A DNA stretch of 64,000 bases from Aquarana catesbeiana (taxonomy: Eukaryota > Chordata > Amphibia > Anura > Ranidae): assembly GCF_042186555.1 (NCBI RefSeq), contig NC_133324.1:1230289-1294288 (forward strand). The letters are read 5' to 3'. The position numbers and the translations under genes are program-made. The notes under the pieces are model-generated. The model ran no database searches. It was given only the letters and a program-made list of their open reading frames with translations, and was not told where the DNA came from. This document shows positions 45,370 through 57,349 of this stretch, piece by piece. The first letter of the stretch is position 1. Each line of letters begins with the position of its first letter.

Positions 45370-47852
45370 AAGGAATTGGACCTTTGTTTTATGGTACTTC
45401 TCCTCGTCTTATCATTGGATGATCACTGGTGTCTATATGACTTCTCCTCGTCTTATCATTGGATGATCACTGGTGTCTATATGACTTCTCCTCGTCTTAT
45501 CATTGGATGATCACTGGTGTCTATATGACTTCTCCTCGTCTTATCATTGGATGATCACTGGTGTCTATATGACTTCTCCTCGTCTTATCATTGGATGATC
45601 ACTGCTGTATATATGACTTCACCTTGTCTTATCATTGGATGATCACTGGTGTATATATGACTTCTCCTCGTCTTATCATTGGATGATCACTGGTGTATAT
45701 ATGACTTCACCTTGTCTTATCATTGGATGATCACTGGTGTATATATGACTTCTCCTCGTCTTATCATTGGATGATCACTGGTGTATATATGACTTCTCCT
45801 CGTCTTATCATTGGATGATCACTGGTGTCTATATGACTTCTCCTCGTCTTATCATTGGATGATCACTGGTGTCTATATGACTTCTCCTCGTCTTATCATT
45901 GGATGATCACTGGTGTCTATATGACTTCTCCTCGTCTTATCATTGGATGATCACTGGTGTCTATATGACTTCTCCTCGTCTTATCATTGGATGATCACTG
46001 CTGTATATATGACTTCACCTTGTCTTATCATTGGATGATCACTGGTGTATATATGACTTCTCCTCGTCTTATCATTGGATGATCACTGGTGTATATATGA
46101 CTTCACCTTGTCTTATCATTGGATGATCACTGGTGTATATATGACTTCACCTTGTCTTATCATTGGATGATCACTGCTGTATATATGACTTCACCTTGTC
46201 TTATCATTGGATGATCACTGGTGTATATATGACTTCTCCTCGTCTTATCATTGGATGATCACTGGTGTCTATATGACTTCTCCTCGTCTTATCATTGGAT
46301 GATCACTGGTGTCTATATGACTTCTCCTCGTCTTATCATTGGATGATCACTGGTGTCTATATGACTTCTCCTCGTCTTATCATTGGATGATCACTGGTGT
46401 ATATATGACTTCTCCTCGTCTTATCATTGGATGATCACTGGTGTATATATGACTTCTCCTCGTCTTATCATTGGATGATCACTGGTGTATATATGACTTC
46501 ACCTCGTCTTATCATTGGATGATCACTGGTGTATATATGACTTCACCTCGTCTTATCATTGGATGATCACTGGTGTCTATATGACTTCACCTCGTCTTAT
46601 CATTGGATGATCACTGGTGTCTATATGACTTCTCCTCGTCTTATCATTGGATGATCACTGGTGTCTATATGACTTCTCCTCGTCTTATCATTGGATGATC
46701 ACTGGTGTCTATATGACTTCTCCTCGTCTTATCATTGGATGATCACTGGTGTATATATGACTTCACCTCGTCTTATCATTGGATGATCACTGCTGTATAT
46801 ATGACTTCTCCTCGTCTTATCATTGGATGATCACTGGTGTCTATATGACTTCTCCTCGTCTTATCATTGGATGATCACTGGTGTCTATATGACTTCTCCT
46901 CGTCTTATCATTGGATGATCACTGGTGTCTATATGACTTCTCCTCGTCTTATCATTGGATGATCACTGGTGTATATATGACTTCACCTCGTCTTATCATT
47001 GGATGATCACTGGTGTATATATGACTTCACCTCGTCTTATCATTGGATGATCACTGGTGTATATATGACTTCTCCTCGTCTTATCATTGGATGATCACTG
47101 GTGTCTATATGACTTCTCCTCGTCTTATCATTGGATGATCACTGGTGTCTATATGACTTCTCCTCGTCTTATCATTGGATGATCACTGGTGTCTATATGA
47201 CTTCTCCTCGTCTTATCATTGGATGATCACTGGTGTCTATATGACTTCTCCTCGTCTTATCATTGGATGATCACTGGTGTATATATGACTTCTCCTCATC
47301 TTATCATTGGATGATCACTGGTGTCTATATGACTTCTCCTCGTCTTATCATTGGATGATCACTGGTGTCTATATGACTTCTCCTCGTCTTATCATTGGAT
47401 GATCACTGGTGTCTATATGACTTCTCCTCGTCTTATCATTGGATGATCACTGGTGTATATATGACTTCACCTCGTCTTATCATTGGATGATCACTGGTGT
47501 CTATATGACTTCACCTCGTCTTATCATTGGATGATCACTGGTGTCTATATGACTTCTCCTCGTCTTATCATTGGATAATCACTGGTGTCTATATGACTTC
47601 TCCTCGTCTTATCATTGGATAATCACTGGTGTCTATATGACTTCTCCTCGTCTTATCATTGGATGATCACTGGTGTATATATGACTTCTCCTCGTCTTAT
47701 CATTGGATGATCACTGGTGTATATATGACTTCTCCTCGTCTTATCATTGGATAATCACTGGTGTCTATATGACTTCTCCTCGTCTTATCATTGGATGATC
47801 ACTGGTGTCTATATGACTTCTCCTCGTCTTATCATTGGATGATCACTGGTGT
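45370..47852. repeat. 44-bp minisatellite, highly homogeneous
   Basis: About 56 units of GTCTTATCATTGGATGATCA followed by CTGGTGTCTATATGACTTCTCCTC. The main variants are TCTATATG/TATATATG and TCTCCTCG/TCACCTTG/TCACCTCG, arranged in blocks that themselves repeat. The uniformity implies recent expansion. Confidence 0.96.
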
Positions 47853-48428
47853 AAATATTTCACGGATAATAGAGTCTAAATAGAATCATGACACATCAAT
47901 TGAATAATCACAGAGAGATCTGAGGAAAGGACTGTGCATGGTCACACAGAGGACAGACGGACCGGAACACTTTGTTCTATACAAACAATAGGAATGGAGT
48001 TCTGCGGCTCCTGACAATGATAAAATGTTCATATAATAGACTCTCCTCATTCTATGTCTCGGCTCCGGGTCAGGTCACCCCAACATCTGATAATATTCCA
48101 ATCATGATGGAAACGAGTTACGTGGAGTTTGTTTATTGGTCATTCTGTGCGAGATCAGCGACTTCCCATCCCGGGGACACTACTGAGACACAATACTACA
48201 TCACTCAGTGTATCGCCTCAACCCCAAGAGCTCACCATCTATCTGGATACCTCTGTCTATGGGAAGACATTGAAGAGCCGTCATGTAAGTAAGACCTTCT
48301 ACAGGGACAAAGACACGTTCATAGAGTTCTGACATTCACCGCACGGCTCTGTACCAGAGGAGCTTACACTCCAATGTCCCCTCCCCCACAGTCACACACT
48401 ATTAATATTATAATACTTTTATATAGCG
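47853..48428. other. Unassigned sequence with repeat fragment
   Basis: A 106-codon frame at 47972-48292 resembles nothing I know and is probably chance. 48345-48428 is another GAGCTTACACTC repeat fragment ending TTATATAGCGCTTACATAG, next to the CR1 tail. Confidence 0.4.
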
Positions 48429-50150
48429 CTTACATAGTTACATAGTAGGTGAGGTTGAAAAAAGACACAAGTCCATCAAGTCCAACCTATGTGTGTGATT
48501 ATGTGTCAGTATTACATTATATATCCCTGTATATTGCGGTCATTCAGATGATTATCTAATAGTTTCTTGAAGCTATCAATGCTCCCCGCTGAGACCACCG
48601 CCTGTGGAAGGGAATTCCACATCCTTGCCGCTCTTACAGTAAAGAACCCTCTACATAGTTTAAGGTTAAACCTCTTTTCTTCTAATTGTAATGAGTGGCC
48701 ACGAGTCTTATTAAACTCTCTTCTGCAAAAAAGTTTTCTCCCTATTGTGGGGTCACCAGTCCGGTATTTATATATTGTGGGGTCACCAGTCCGGTATTTA
48801 TATATTGTGGGGTCACCAGTCCGGTATTTATATATTGTGGGGTCACCAGTCCGGTATTTATATATTGTGGGGTCACCAGTCCGGTATTTGTATATTGTGG
48901 GGTCACCAGTCCGGTATTTATATATTGTGGGGTCACCAGTCCGGTATTTATATATTGTGGGGTCACCAGTCCGGTATTTATATATTGTGGGGTCACCAGT
49001 CCGGTATTTATACAATGAAATCATATCCCCTCTCAAGCGTCTCTTCTCCAGAGAGAATAAGTTCAGAGCTCACAACCTTTCCTCATAACTAAGATCCTCC
49101 AGACCCTTTATTAGCCTTGTTGCCCTTCTTTGTACTCGCTCCATTTCCAGTACATCCTTCCTGAGGACTGGTGCCCAGAACTGGACAGCATACTCCAGGT
49201 GCGGCCGGACCAGAGTCTTGTAGAGCGGGAGAATTATCGTTTTATCTCTGGAGTTGATCCCCCTTTTAATGCCAATATTCTGTTTGCTTTATTAGCAGCA
49301 GCTTGGCATTGCATGTCATTGCTGAGCCTATCATCTACTAGGACCCCCAGGTCCTTTTCCATCCTAGATCCCCCCAGAGGTTCTCCCCCCAGTCTATAGA
49401 TTGACTTCAGATTTTTACCACCCAAATACATTATTTTACATTTTTCTACATTGAACCTCATTTGCCATGTAGTCGCCCCTCCCCCATTAATTTGTTCAGG
49501 TCTTTTTGCAAGGTTTCCACATCCTGCGGAGAAGTTATTGCCCTGCTTAGCTTAGTATCGTCTGCAAATACAGAGATTGAACTGTTTATCCCATCCTCCA
49601 GATCGTTTATAAACAAATTAAATAGGATTGGTCCCAGCACAGAACCCTGGGGGACCCCACTACCCACCCCTGACCATTCTGAGTACTCCCCATTTATCAC
49701 CACCCTCTGAACACGCCCTTGTAGCCAGTTTTCAATCCATGTACTCACCCTATGGTCCATGCCAACGCACCTTATTTTGTACAGTAAACGTTTATGGGGA
49801 ACTGTGTCAAATGCTTTTGCAAAATCCAGATACACCACGTCTACGGGCCTTCCTTTATCTAGATGGCAACTCACCTCCTCATAGAAGGTTAATAGATTGG
49901 TTTGGCAAGAACGATTCTTCATGAATCCATGCTGATTACTGCTAATGATATCATTCTTATTACTCGTTGAACTTTGTTCGCTCTTTTAAATTTATTACTC
50001 AATGGGATACATTGGCTAATGCCCTTATTTAATATGCTCTTAAAGCAAACCCTTCTCTCCTCCGTATTCTTTGTTCCTAATATTTTATCCCAATTTATGC
50101 CTTTTAGCAAGGTTTGTAGTTTAGCGAAGTTGGCTCTTTTGAAACATATG
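48429..50150 (-). mobile_element. CR1-type LINE, second copy
   Basis: Minus strand, from the 3' tail (GTAGGTGAGGTTGAAAAAAG on plus) through VQRRATKLIK-type sequence, HLGG..LKSIYRLGGEPLGG, and RT (49922-49458: MKNRSCQTNLLTFYEEVSCH, VVYLDFAKAFDTVPHK, FADD). Upstream (50158-49985) is a piece that normally lies between endonuclease and RT (GINWDKILG..., CIPLSNK), joined at about 49965-49985 by an internal deletion relative to a full element. It is close in sequence to the copy at 3246-5099. Stops and the deletion make it inactive. Confidence 0.85.
48745..49014 (-). repeat. In-frame 30-bp minisatellite inside the CR1 ORF
   Basis: Nine units of GGGGTCACCAGTCCGGTATT plus TATATATTGT on the plus strand. 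On the minus strand each unit encodes YKYRTGDPTI, keeping the reading frame. The other CR1 copy has two units at the same place (4740-4800). Confidence 0.96.
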
Positions 50151-50159
50151 TTGCACATT

Positions 50160-52532
50160 CCAGGTAGGGCAGGAGAGAATAGTACAGGGGAGGGGACAGG
50201 AGGGAACTGTATAGTATAGGGGGGGCAGGCAGGAGCAGTACTGGAGAGGAGAAGAGCACATTACAGAGGGTTCAGGAGGGAATGGTATAGGAGGCAAGGA
50301 GAGCACAGTACAGTACGGGGGGGGTAGGAGAGCACAGCACAGTACAGTACGGGGGGTAGGAGAGCACAGCACAGTACGGGGGGGGGGGGTAGGAGAGCAC
50401 AGCACAGTACGGGGGGGGTAGGAGAGCACAGCACAGTACGGGGGGTAGGAGAGCACAGCACAGTACGGGGGGGTAGGAGAGCACAGCACAGTACGGGGGG
50501 GTAGGAGAGCACAGCACAGTACGGGGGGGGGGTAGGAGAGCACAGCACAGTACGGGGGGGGGTAGGAGAGCACAGCACAGTACGGGGGGGGTAGGAGAGC
50601 ACAGCACAGTACGGGGGGTAGGAGAGCACAGCACAGTACGGGGGGGTAGGAGAGCACAGCACAGTACGGGGGGGTAGGAGAGCACAGCACAGTACGGGGG
50701 GGTAGGAGAGCACAGCACAGTACGGGGGGGTAGGAGAGCACAGTACAGTACGGGGGGGGTAGGAGAGCACAGCACAGTACGGGGGGTAGGAGAGCACAGC
50801 ACAGTACGGGGGGGTAGGAGAGCACAGCACAGTACGGGGGGTAGGAGAGCACAGCACAGTACGGGGGGGGTAGGAGAGCACAGCACAGTACGGGGGGGTA
50901 GGAGAGCACAGCACAGTACAGGGGGGGGTAGGAGAGCACAGCACAGTACAGGGGGGGGGGTAGGAGAGCACAGCACAGTACGGGGGGGTAGGAGAGCACA
51001 GCACAGTACGGGGGGTAGGAGAGCACAGCACAGAACGGGGGGGTAGGAGAGCACAGCACAGTACGGGGGGGTAGGAGAGCACAGCACAGTACGGGGGGTA
51101 GGAGAGCACAGCACAGTACGGGGGGGTAGGAGAGCACAGCACAGTACAGGGGGGGGGTAGGAGAGCACAGCACAGTACGGGGGGTAGGAGAGCACAGTAC
51201 GGGGGGTAGGAGAGCACAGCACAGTACGGGGGGTAGGAGAGCACAGTACGGGGGGTAGGAGAGCACAGCACAGTACGGGGGGGTTGGAGAGCACAGTACA
51301 GTACGGGGGTGTTGGAGAGCACAGCACAGTACGGGGGGGGGGGGTTGGAGAGCACAGCACAGTACGGGGGGGTAGGAGAGCACAGCACAGTACGGGGGGG
51401 TAGGAGAGCACAGCACAGTACAGGGGGGGGTAGGAGAGCACAGCACAGTACAGGGGGGGGTAGGAGAGCACAGTACAGTACGGGGGGGTAGGAGAGCACA
51501 GTACGGGGGGTAGGAGAGCACAGCACAGTACGGGGGGTAGGAGAGCACAGTACGGGGGGGTAGGAGAGCACAGCACAGTACTGGGGGGGTAGGAGAGCAC
51601 AGTACAGTACGGGGGGTAGGAGAGCACAGCACAGTACGGGGGGTAGGAGAGCACAGCACAGTACGGGGGGTAGGAGAGCACAGCACAGTACGGGGGGGTT
51701 GGAGAGCACAGTACAGTACAGGGGGGGGTAGGAGAGCACAGCACAGTACAGGGGGGGGGTAGGAGAGCACAGCACAGTACGGGGGGTAGGAGAGCACAGT
51801 ACGGGGGGTAGGAGAGCACAGCACAGTACGGGGGTAGGAGAGCACAGTACGGGGGGTAGGAGAGCACAGCACAGTACGGGGGGGTTGGAGAGCACAGTAC
51901 AGTACGGGGTGTTGGAGAGCACAGCACAGTACGGGGGGGGGGGGGTTGGAGAGCACAGCACAGTACGGGGGGGTAGGAGAGCACAGCACAGTACGGGGGG
52001 GTAGGAGAGCACAGCACAGTACAGGGGGGGGTAGGAGAGCACAGCACAGTACAGGGGGGGGTAGGAGAGCACAGTACAGTACGGGGGGGTAGGAGAGCAC
52101 AGCACAGTACTGGGGGGGTAGGAGAGCACAGCACAGTACGGGGGGTAGGAGAGCACAGCACAGTACGGGGGGTAGGAGAGCACAGCACAGTACGGGGGGT
52201 AGGAGAGCACAGCACAGTACGGGGGGGTTGGAGAGCACAGTACAGTACGGGGTGTTGGAGAGCACAGCACAGTACGGGGGGGGGGGGGGTGGAGAGCACA
52301 GCACAGTACGGGGGGGGGGGGGTTGGAGAGCACAGCACAGTACGGGGGGGTTGGAGAGCACAGCACAGTACGGGGGGGGGGTAGGAGAGCACAGCACAGT
52401 ACGGGGGGGGGTTGGAGAGCACAGCACAGTACGGGGGGGTAGGAGAGCACAGCACAGTACGGGGGGGGTAGGAGAGCACAGCACAGTACGGGGGGGGTAG
52501 GAGAGCACAGCACAGTACGGGGGGGTAGGAGA
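50160..52532. repeat. G-rich minisatellite (AGGAGAGCACAGCACAGTAC-Gn)
   Basis: Units of about 27-35 bp consisting of TAGGAGAGCACAGCACAGTAC and a run of 5 to about 14 G. Variants are TTGGAG, AGTACAGTAC and CAGGGG. A segment of about 600 bp is itself repeated (compare 51180-51480 with 51780-52090). Three minus-strand frames of about 750-800 codons remain open through it; these are Pro/Leu/Cys/Ala/Ser tandem peptides produced by the repeat. Four closely spaced G-runs recur throughout, so G-quadruplexes are likely. The array meets the retroviral LTR without spacer. Confidence 0.95.
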
Positions 52533-52902
52533 TGTTAAGTGCAATTCTCAACTGAATTGCCTCTAGTTTATATTGCTTTGCCAAATTAGCTCTCAAAGAA
52601 GTAAGACACAGAATCAGGAGTATCTGTATATCAGTTCTGAGCATTAAAGGTCCCGTAGTGAACTGACCTGCTTTATTTAAGCATTTATAGGGCTGGTTAC
52701 AGAAACATATGTTTCAGCAAATTTCCATATAAGGTAACAAGCAGTAAATTTCAACATACATCACGCTGGACTTTCATCTGGAAAACCTCAAGCTAGTCTT
52801 GCAACATATGCTGACACGTACACATAATGCAGAGAAATGAAAAACAACTTAAGTAGAACTCTAACCCATTATTTCCAACCTTATCAATTTCCCCATTTGA
52901 CA
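52533..52902 (-). repeat. 3' LTR of the retrovirus (370 bp)
   Basis: Bounded by TG...CA (plus strand TGTTAAGTGC to CATTTGACA). On the minus strand it has TATAAA at 52689-52684 and AATAAA at 52677-52672. Its first 90 bp on the plus strand are repeated at 59255-59345 with a one-base length difference. Confidence 0.93.
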
Positions 52903-52913
52903 TCATCCCCTCC
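52903..52913 (-). other. Polypurine tract
   Basis: Minus strand GGAGGGGATGA directly abuts the TG start of the 3' LTR; this is the plus-strand primer site of retroviral reverse transcription. Confidence 0.8.
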
Positions 52914-53131
52914 ACGATTCTGGGTCCTTGCAAACAAGTGAACAGCCGATACTTCAAAAAGTACTATCTCTGACCGCGGGTTGTCAGAGGAGGATAAGTC
53001 TTCTTTATTTACCCTCATCCCTCAAATCCATACCTGCATCTTATAAGCAAAGAGAATAGAAAAGGGGTGATGTCAAGTTACCCTTTTTGTCATTAGAGTT
53101 CCTAATACCTTTCTCTTTCTATTCTGTCTGT

Positions 53132-55116
53132 TCATACCTTAATCTTCCTATATAAGCAACAGTTTATCACGGTAAGCAGTACAAAAACTAAAATTAGAAT
53201 AAGTATCGGATTGAGCATCCAATTAAAAATTGCCGTAGCAGTGGGTGACCATCCAGCAAATACATCATACCAATGATGTGTTGTTTCATCTCTTATTTGT
53301 GAGGATAAATGTATTCATTTCCCTTTATCTATAACCGCAGATATTAGATTATTTTGAAGGGTATGTTCTTGTGTCTCTATGTGTTTTCTAAGTATTTCTG
53401 ACTCATTTAAGATTTGCTGTAAGAGCTCTAATGATATTATAAAAGGTGTAGTATCAGTAAGATTATCTACCGTCCATTCTAGATTAAATATTCTATGTGC
53501 ATCTGGTTCAAAAAGGAAAGTGTCATTTTGCCATTTAATCATTTTAACATTCTTTACACATCCTGAAAAAGGGGCCGTTTTATTTAAACTTTCCATAGTT
53601 TCCTGATCATTTGTGACTAAACAAATATGTTGTGGTCCTATCTCCATAAATCTGTTTCCTACACCTGCTGGTAATCTCCAAACTTACATATGTTAGATTG
53701 ATGTTTCAATAAGCAAAGTTCATAGACTGGAGAACTTCTTCCACAGACTATTCCCTTATTAGTTTTAGCACATAGACTTAGATCCTGAGTCATGTTTTGT
53801 GTATCTACATAGTGTCCATAAATCTCAGGATACCAAAATTCAGGTAGATCCTTTCCTATCAGGAGTGGCATCACTATTAACTTACACATTACCTGGACCT
53901 CCTCCACTTTGTATACATCAAACCTTCCAGCACACCATCTTTCCTCACATTCAACTTCTTTTCCTGGTACTTCAAACCATGTACTTTCTAAATTTAAACC
54001 CTTGAAATAGTTCATCCAAGTGCGATAATTCCCTAATCGTAGCTCATCTCGAGCTCTATTAATTTGAATGTGATAAGATAGTGTAGAAAAAGCACATTGA
54101 GTAATGTTTATGAACTCCTGATTTTCTTTCCACAACTCCAGACTGGCTAGTGCTGTGTGATTAACCATAATATTGAGATATTTAGTTAATTGTACCTGGC
54201 TAATTTGTGTTTCGAATGTTGTAGGTAACCATTTGCTTGTAATTATTAAACTATCAGCTATGTGACTTCCTACACGGTTCCACTTATTTTGTATCATTTC
54301 CATCTGTATCCCATTCATTATTCCCATTCCAGTTCCTGCAGCTCCCAGAACTGTATCATACCATTCTCGGCGATACCTACATTCTGGTAGCTGGGGAAAA
54401 GTTACATTAAATTTGATTTTTGTTTTCTGTTGTGATACCAAAACATTTATGCAAGATCTAGGAATAGGAGTTAATACAGAGGATTTGAAGATGGTGGGTA
54501 GAGCGTCTTCTATCTTTATATTGAAACCATAATGTTGCCATTATATATATCCTCCTGTTGTGTTTTCCCATTTCCTTACTGGTACAAAATACCATGCTGT
54601 ACAAATATAAGTTGCAGATTGATTGGTACTAAGAGGACCTATTAGATTGAATTGCCCACTTCCCCTTGCTGGTCTAGGACCTTTTCCCTTCTGTGCTATC
54701 TCGTATTCTTTTGAATTCGGAGTTCTAAGTAACTGTAGTAATTTGTCTTTTACTTCTCTCCATGTTTCAGATGGACCTAACTTATGACATTTATGTGGTG
54801 TGTTATTAAAGGACCATGTTAAATTGTCCCTCCAATGGAAAGTTATGTTTACTTGTGCTTGTGATTTGGCTTTTATCCACACTACTGGTGATTCCATATT
54901 CTGCATCATATAAAAAGGACCCTCCTGTCCTGACACCGTGAAATTTCCTACCGTATACCATTCGTAGTAAGGATATTGTGTTATACTCTTATCCTGATTT
55001 ACCCATCTAAGATCAGTACTATTTTCATGAACTGTTACATTGATACCCGGAGTCCATGTATAAACAAACATTTGAAAACATTCAAGCACTATTATCATAG
55101 TTAGAAGGATCTTCAT
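53132..55116 (-). pseudogene. Retroviral env, broken
   Basis: The ATG at 55116-55114 overlaps the pol stop (ATGA). A hydrophobic signal peptide (about residues 1-19) is followed by a surface domain rich in N-x-S/T sites. An arginine-rich cleavage-like site (RYRR) near 54370 precedes a Gly/Ala-rich fusion-peptide-like stretch. Further on come a Cys-containing ectodomain and, at about 53250-53150, a hydrophobic membrane anchor with a short tail ending at 53132. Damage: an in-frame TAA at 54541-54543, a frame change near 53650-53660, and an in-frame TGA at 53315-53317. Env would mediate entry; this copy cannot make a full protein. Family placement beyond gamma/epsilon-like is uncertain. Confidence 0.85.
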
Positions 55117-57348
55117 TCTGTTTCTCTCGGTTCAAGACTCTTTTTGCAGTGTGATGCGTGGATCCAGGCTGCTTTTCCTTCCAATTTCACTGAGGTGGCT
55201 GTGGTCAAAAGCACTTGATAAGGACCTTCAAATCTAGGTTCCAATGTCTTTCTTGTGTGTTTCTTAACATATACATAATCTCCTGGTAGCAGTGTATGTG
55301 TACCTGCTATTGAGTTAGGGTCTGGAAGAGAAGAATACACACTTTTGTGGATCTTAGTTAGACGTTGTTGTAATTGTATCACATATGCAGTCAAACTATC
55401 ACATTGCAATTGCATACTCTGTGGAAAGTATAGACCTAATCTAGGTGCACTACCAAAAAGTATTTCATATGAGGACAATCCTGTTTTCCCTGTTGGAGTG
55501 TATCTTATAGAGAACAAAGCCAAAGGCAGGCATTCTGGCCAAGGCTTGTTTAACTCTTGCATGGCTTTTTGTATTTTCAACTTTATTGTCCCATTTACTC
55601 TCTCCACTGATCCTGAACTCTGTGGGTGGTAAGGGGTGTGAAAACTTTGTTGAACCCCTAACATGGTCATCACATTCTGCATGATTTCTCCTGTAAAGTG
55701 TGTCCCCCTATCTGATTCTATGGTTTCAGGAAGACCAAACCTAGGTATTAACTCAGTGATCAGTTTCTTGGCTGTGACTTTTGCTGTAGCTGATTTTACT
55801 GGATAGCTTTCGGGCCAACCTGAGAATAAATCGATACACACGAGGACAAATTCAAAGGGGCCGCTCTTAGGCATTTGTATGTAATCAATTTGCAGTCTCT
55901 GGAAGGGGTATTGGGCCCGGACCTGGTGTTTTCGTGGGGTTTTTACTCTCTGTCCTGGGTTATTCAGGAGACAGATTTGGCAGGCTGCACAGTAGTTTCT
56001 CGCAGTACTACTGAATCCAGGGGCGAGCCATCCTTGGTTCACAATCCTATACATGGAATTGGAACTGATGTGTGTGGGTAGGTGAACTGCCGCTGCCATT
56101 GCTGGGTACAGAGAGGCAGGTAGGCATACTTTGCCTCCTTCCCTCCATACATTGTCAAGGTCTGGTGCTGCTCCCATCCTGACCCACTTATCTTTCTCGC
56201 TCTCCCCTGCTTGCTCCTGTAATTTACTCAGCTGCTGCCATGTTGGTTCTGGGATACTCACCTCTACCGCTGCTAAGGTCTCAGGGCTGCCTTCCCCTAG
56301 AGCTGCCTGTTTTGCAGTCAAATCTGCAAATGCATTTCCTTTTGCCTCAATTGTTTTTGCGCTCGTGTGTGCCGCTATCTTCATAATGGACACTCGTTTA
56401 ACCTTTTGAAGATTGTTCAGGACTCTCTTAATCCCTTCTCCATGTTTTACAGGTGTACCTGCTGCTGTCAGATAACCTCTAGCCCTCCATATGTGGCCAT
56501 TATCGTGCGCTACACCATAAGCGTAGGCAGAGTCAGTGTAAATATTCCCTTCTCGTTCTTTTAAGTATTCTAGGGCTTGTTCTAAAGCTTTTAATTCTGC
56601 TTCCTGTGCTGACATGTGGGCTGGTAAGGCCTGTGCTTCAATTACCTGTGTATCAGTCACTACAGCATACCCTGTGTGATATTTACCCTTGTCATCAGCA
56701 AACCTACTACCATCTATATACAAGGTGTCCTCAGCATTTAAAATCGGTGTATCTGTAACATGTGGGAATCCCATTGTCTCCTGTTCCATGAGCTGAAAAC
56801 AATCGTGCTCATCTATCTCTTTAAACAGAAGGGTGTCAGTTTCCTCATCTCCTTCCTTATTAGCACTATCATTCCCCCTTGCCAAATCTGGTGACTGAAG
56901 AGGCAAAAAGGTGGCCAAATTTAAGGTTGTACAGCGCTGAAAAGTGACATTTGGAGGTAAAAGTACACTGTAACTGTACACCGTAACCTTAATTGCCTAG
57001 CCATTGAAATGTGTTTGGGCTGAACTTGAGACAAGATTGCATGTATGTCATGTGTGGTGTGCACTACGTAAGCATATACGGTACAATTTTCAAACAATCG
57101 TATAATGGCTGCATCAAAGCGCTAGCGTGTGGTATCCATTGTCTACAATATGACACAATACCTAAAAACATACGCAATTGTTTGAAATTCCGTGGGGGTA
57201 ACATTCCCCTTATCACTTGAACCCTCTCCTCAGTGAGATGTCTCGTACCCTGTGATATACAATGTCCCAAAAAGATAACTTTTTCCTGACACACTTGCAA
57301 CTTTTTCTTATTAACCTTGCAACCTTTTTCTGCCAAAAATCGCAACAA
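55113..57348 (-). pseudogene. Retroviral pol: RT scrap, RNase H, integrase
   Basis: 57348-57064 encodes the RT segment just past the catalytic YxDD loop (VIFLGHCISQG), so polymerase catalytic residues and the protease are absent. After a frame change near 57000, a long open stretch (56981-55113) has RNase H (LYIDGS, QEAELKALEQAL, IYTDSAYAYG, AFADLTAK) and integrase: HHCC (HLPTHIS ... CAACQIC), the DDE core (LQIDYI, ESDRGTHF, GSVERVNG) and the GPY/F-type tail ending WIHASHCKK. The RNase H-integrase part is open for over 600 codons, so its decay is slight compared with the rest of the provirus. Confidence 0.9.
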
Positions 57349-57349
57349 A

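Noticed and set aside
45370..47852. CRISPR-like regular array
   Set aside because: Units are contiguous with no unique spacers, and the DNA is vertebrate; this is a minisatellite.
47972..48292. Possible 106-codon gene
   Set aside because: No recognisable domain, no supporting context, and it sits between an array and repeat fragments; likely chance.
50121..52644. Three overlapping minus-strand frames of about 750-807 codons rich in Pro/Leu/Cys
   Set aside because: All three frames are open at once through a G-rich tandem repeat; the peptides are translations of the repeat unit.
53379..56564. Plus-strand frames of 65-95 codons across the ERV
   Set aside because: They are shadows antisense to env and pol.
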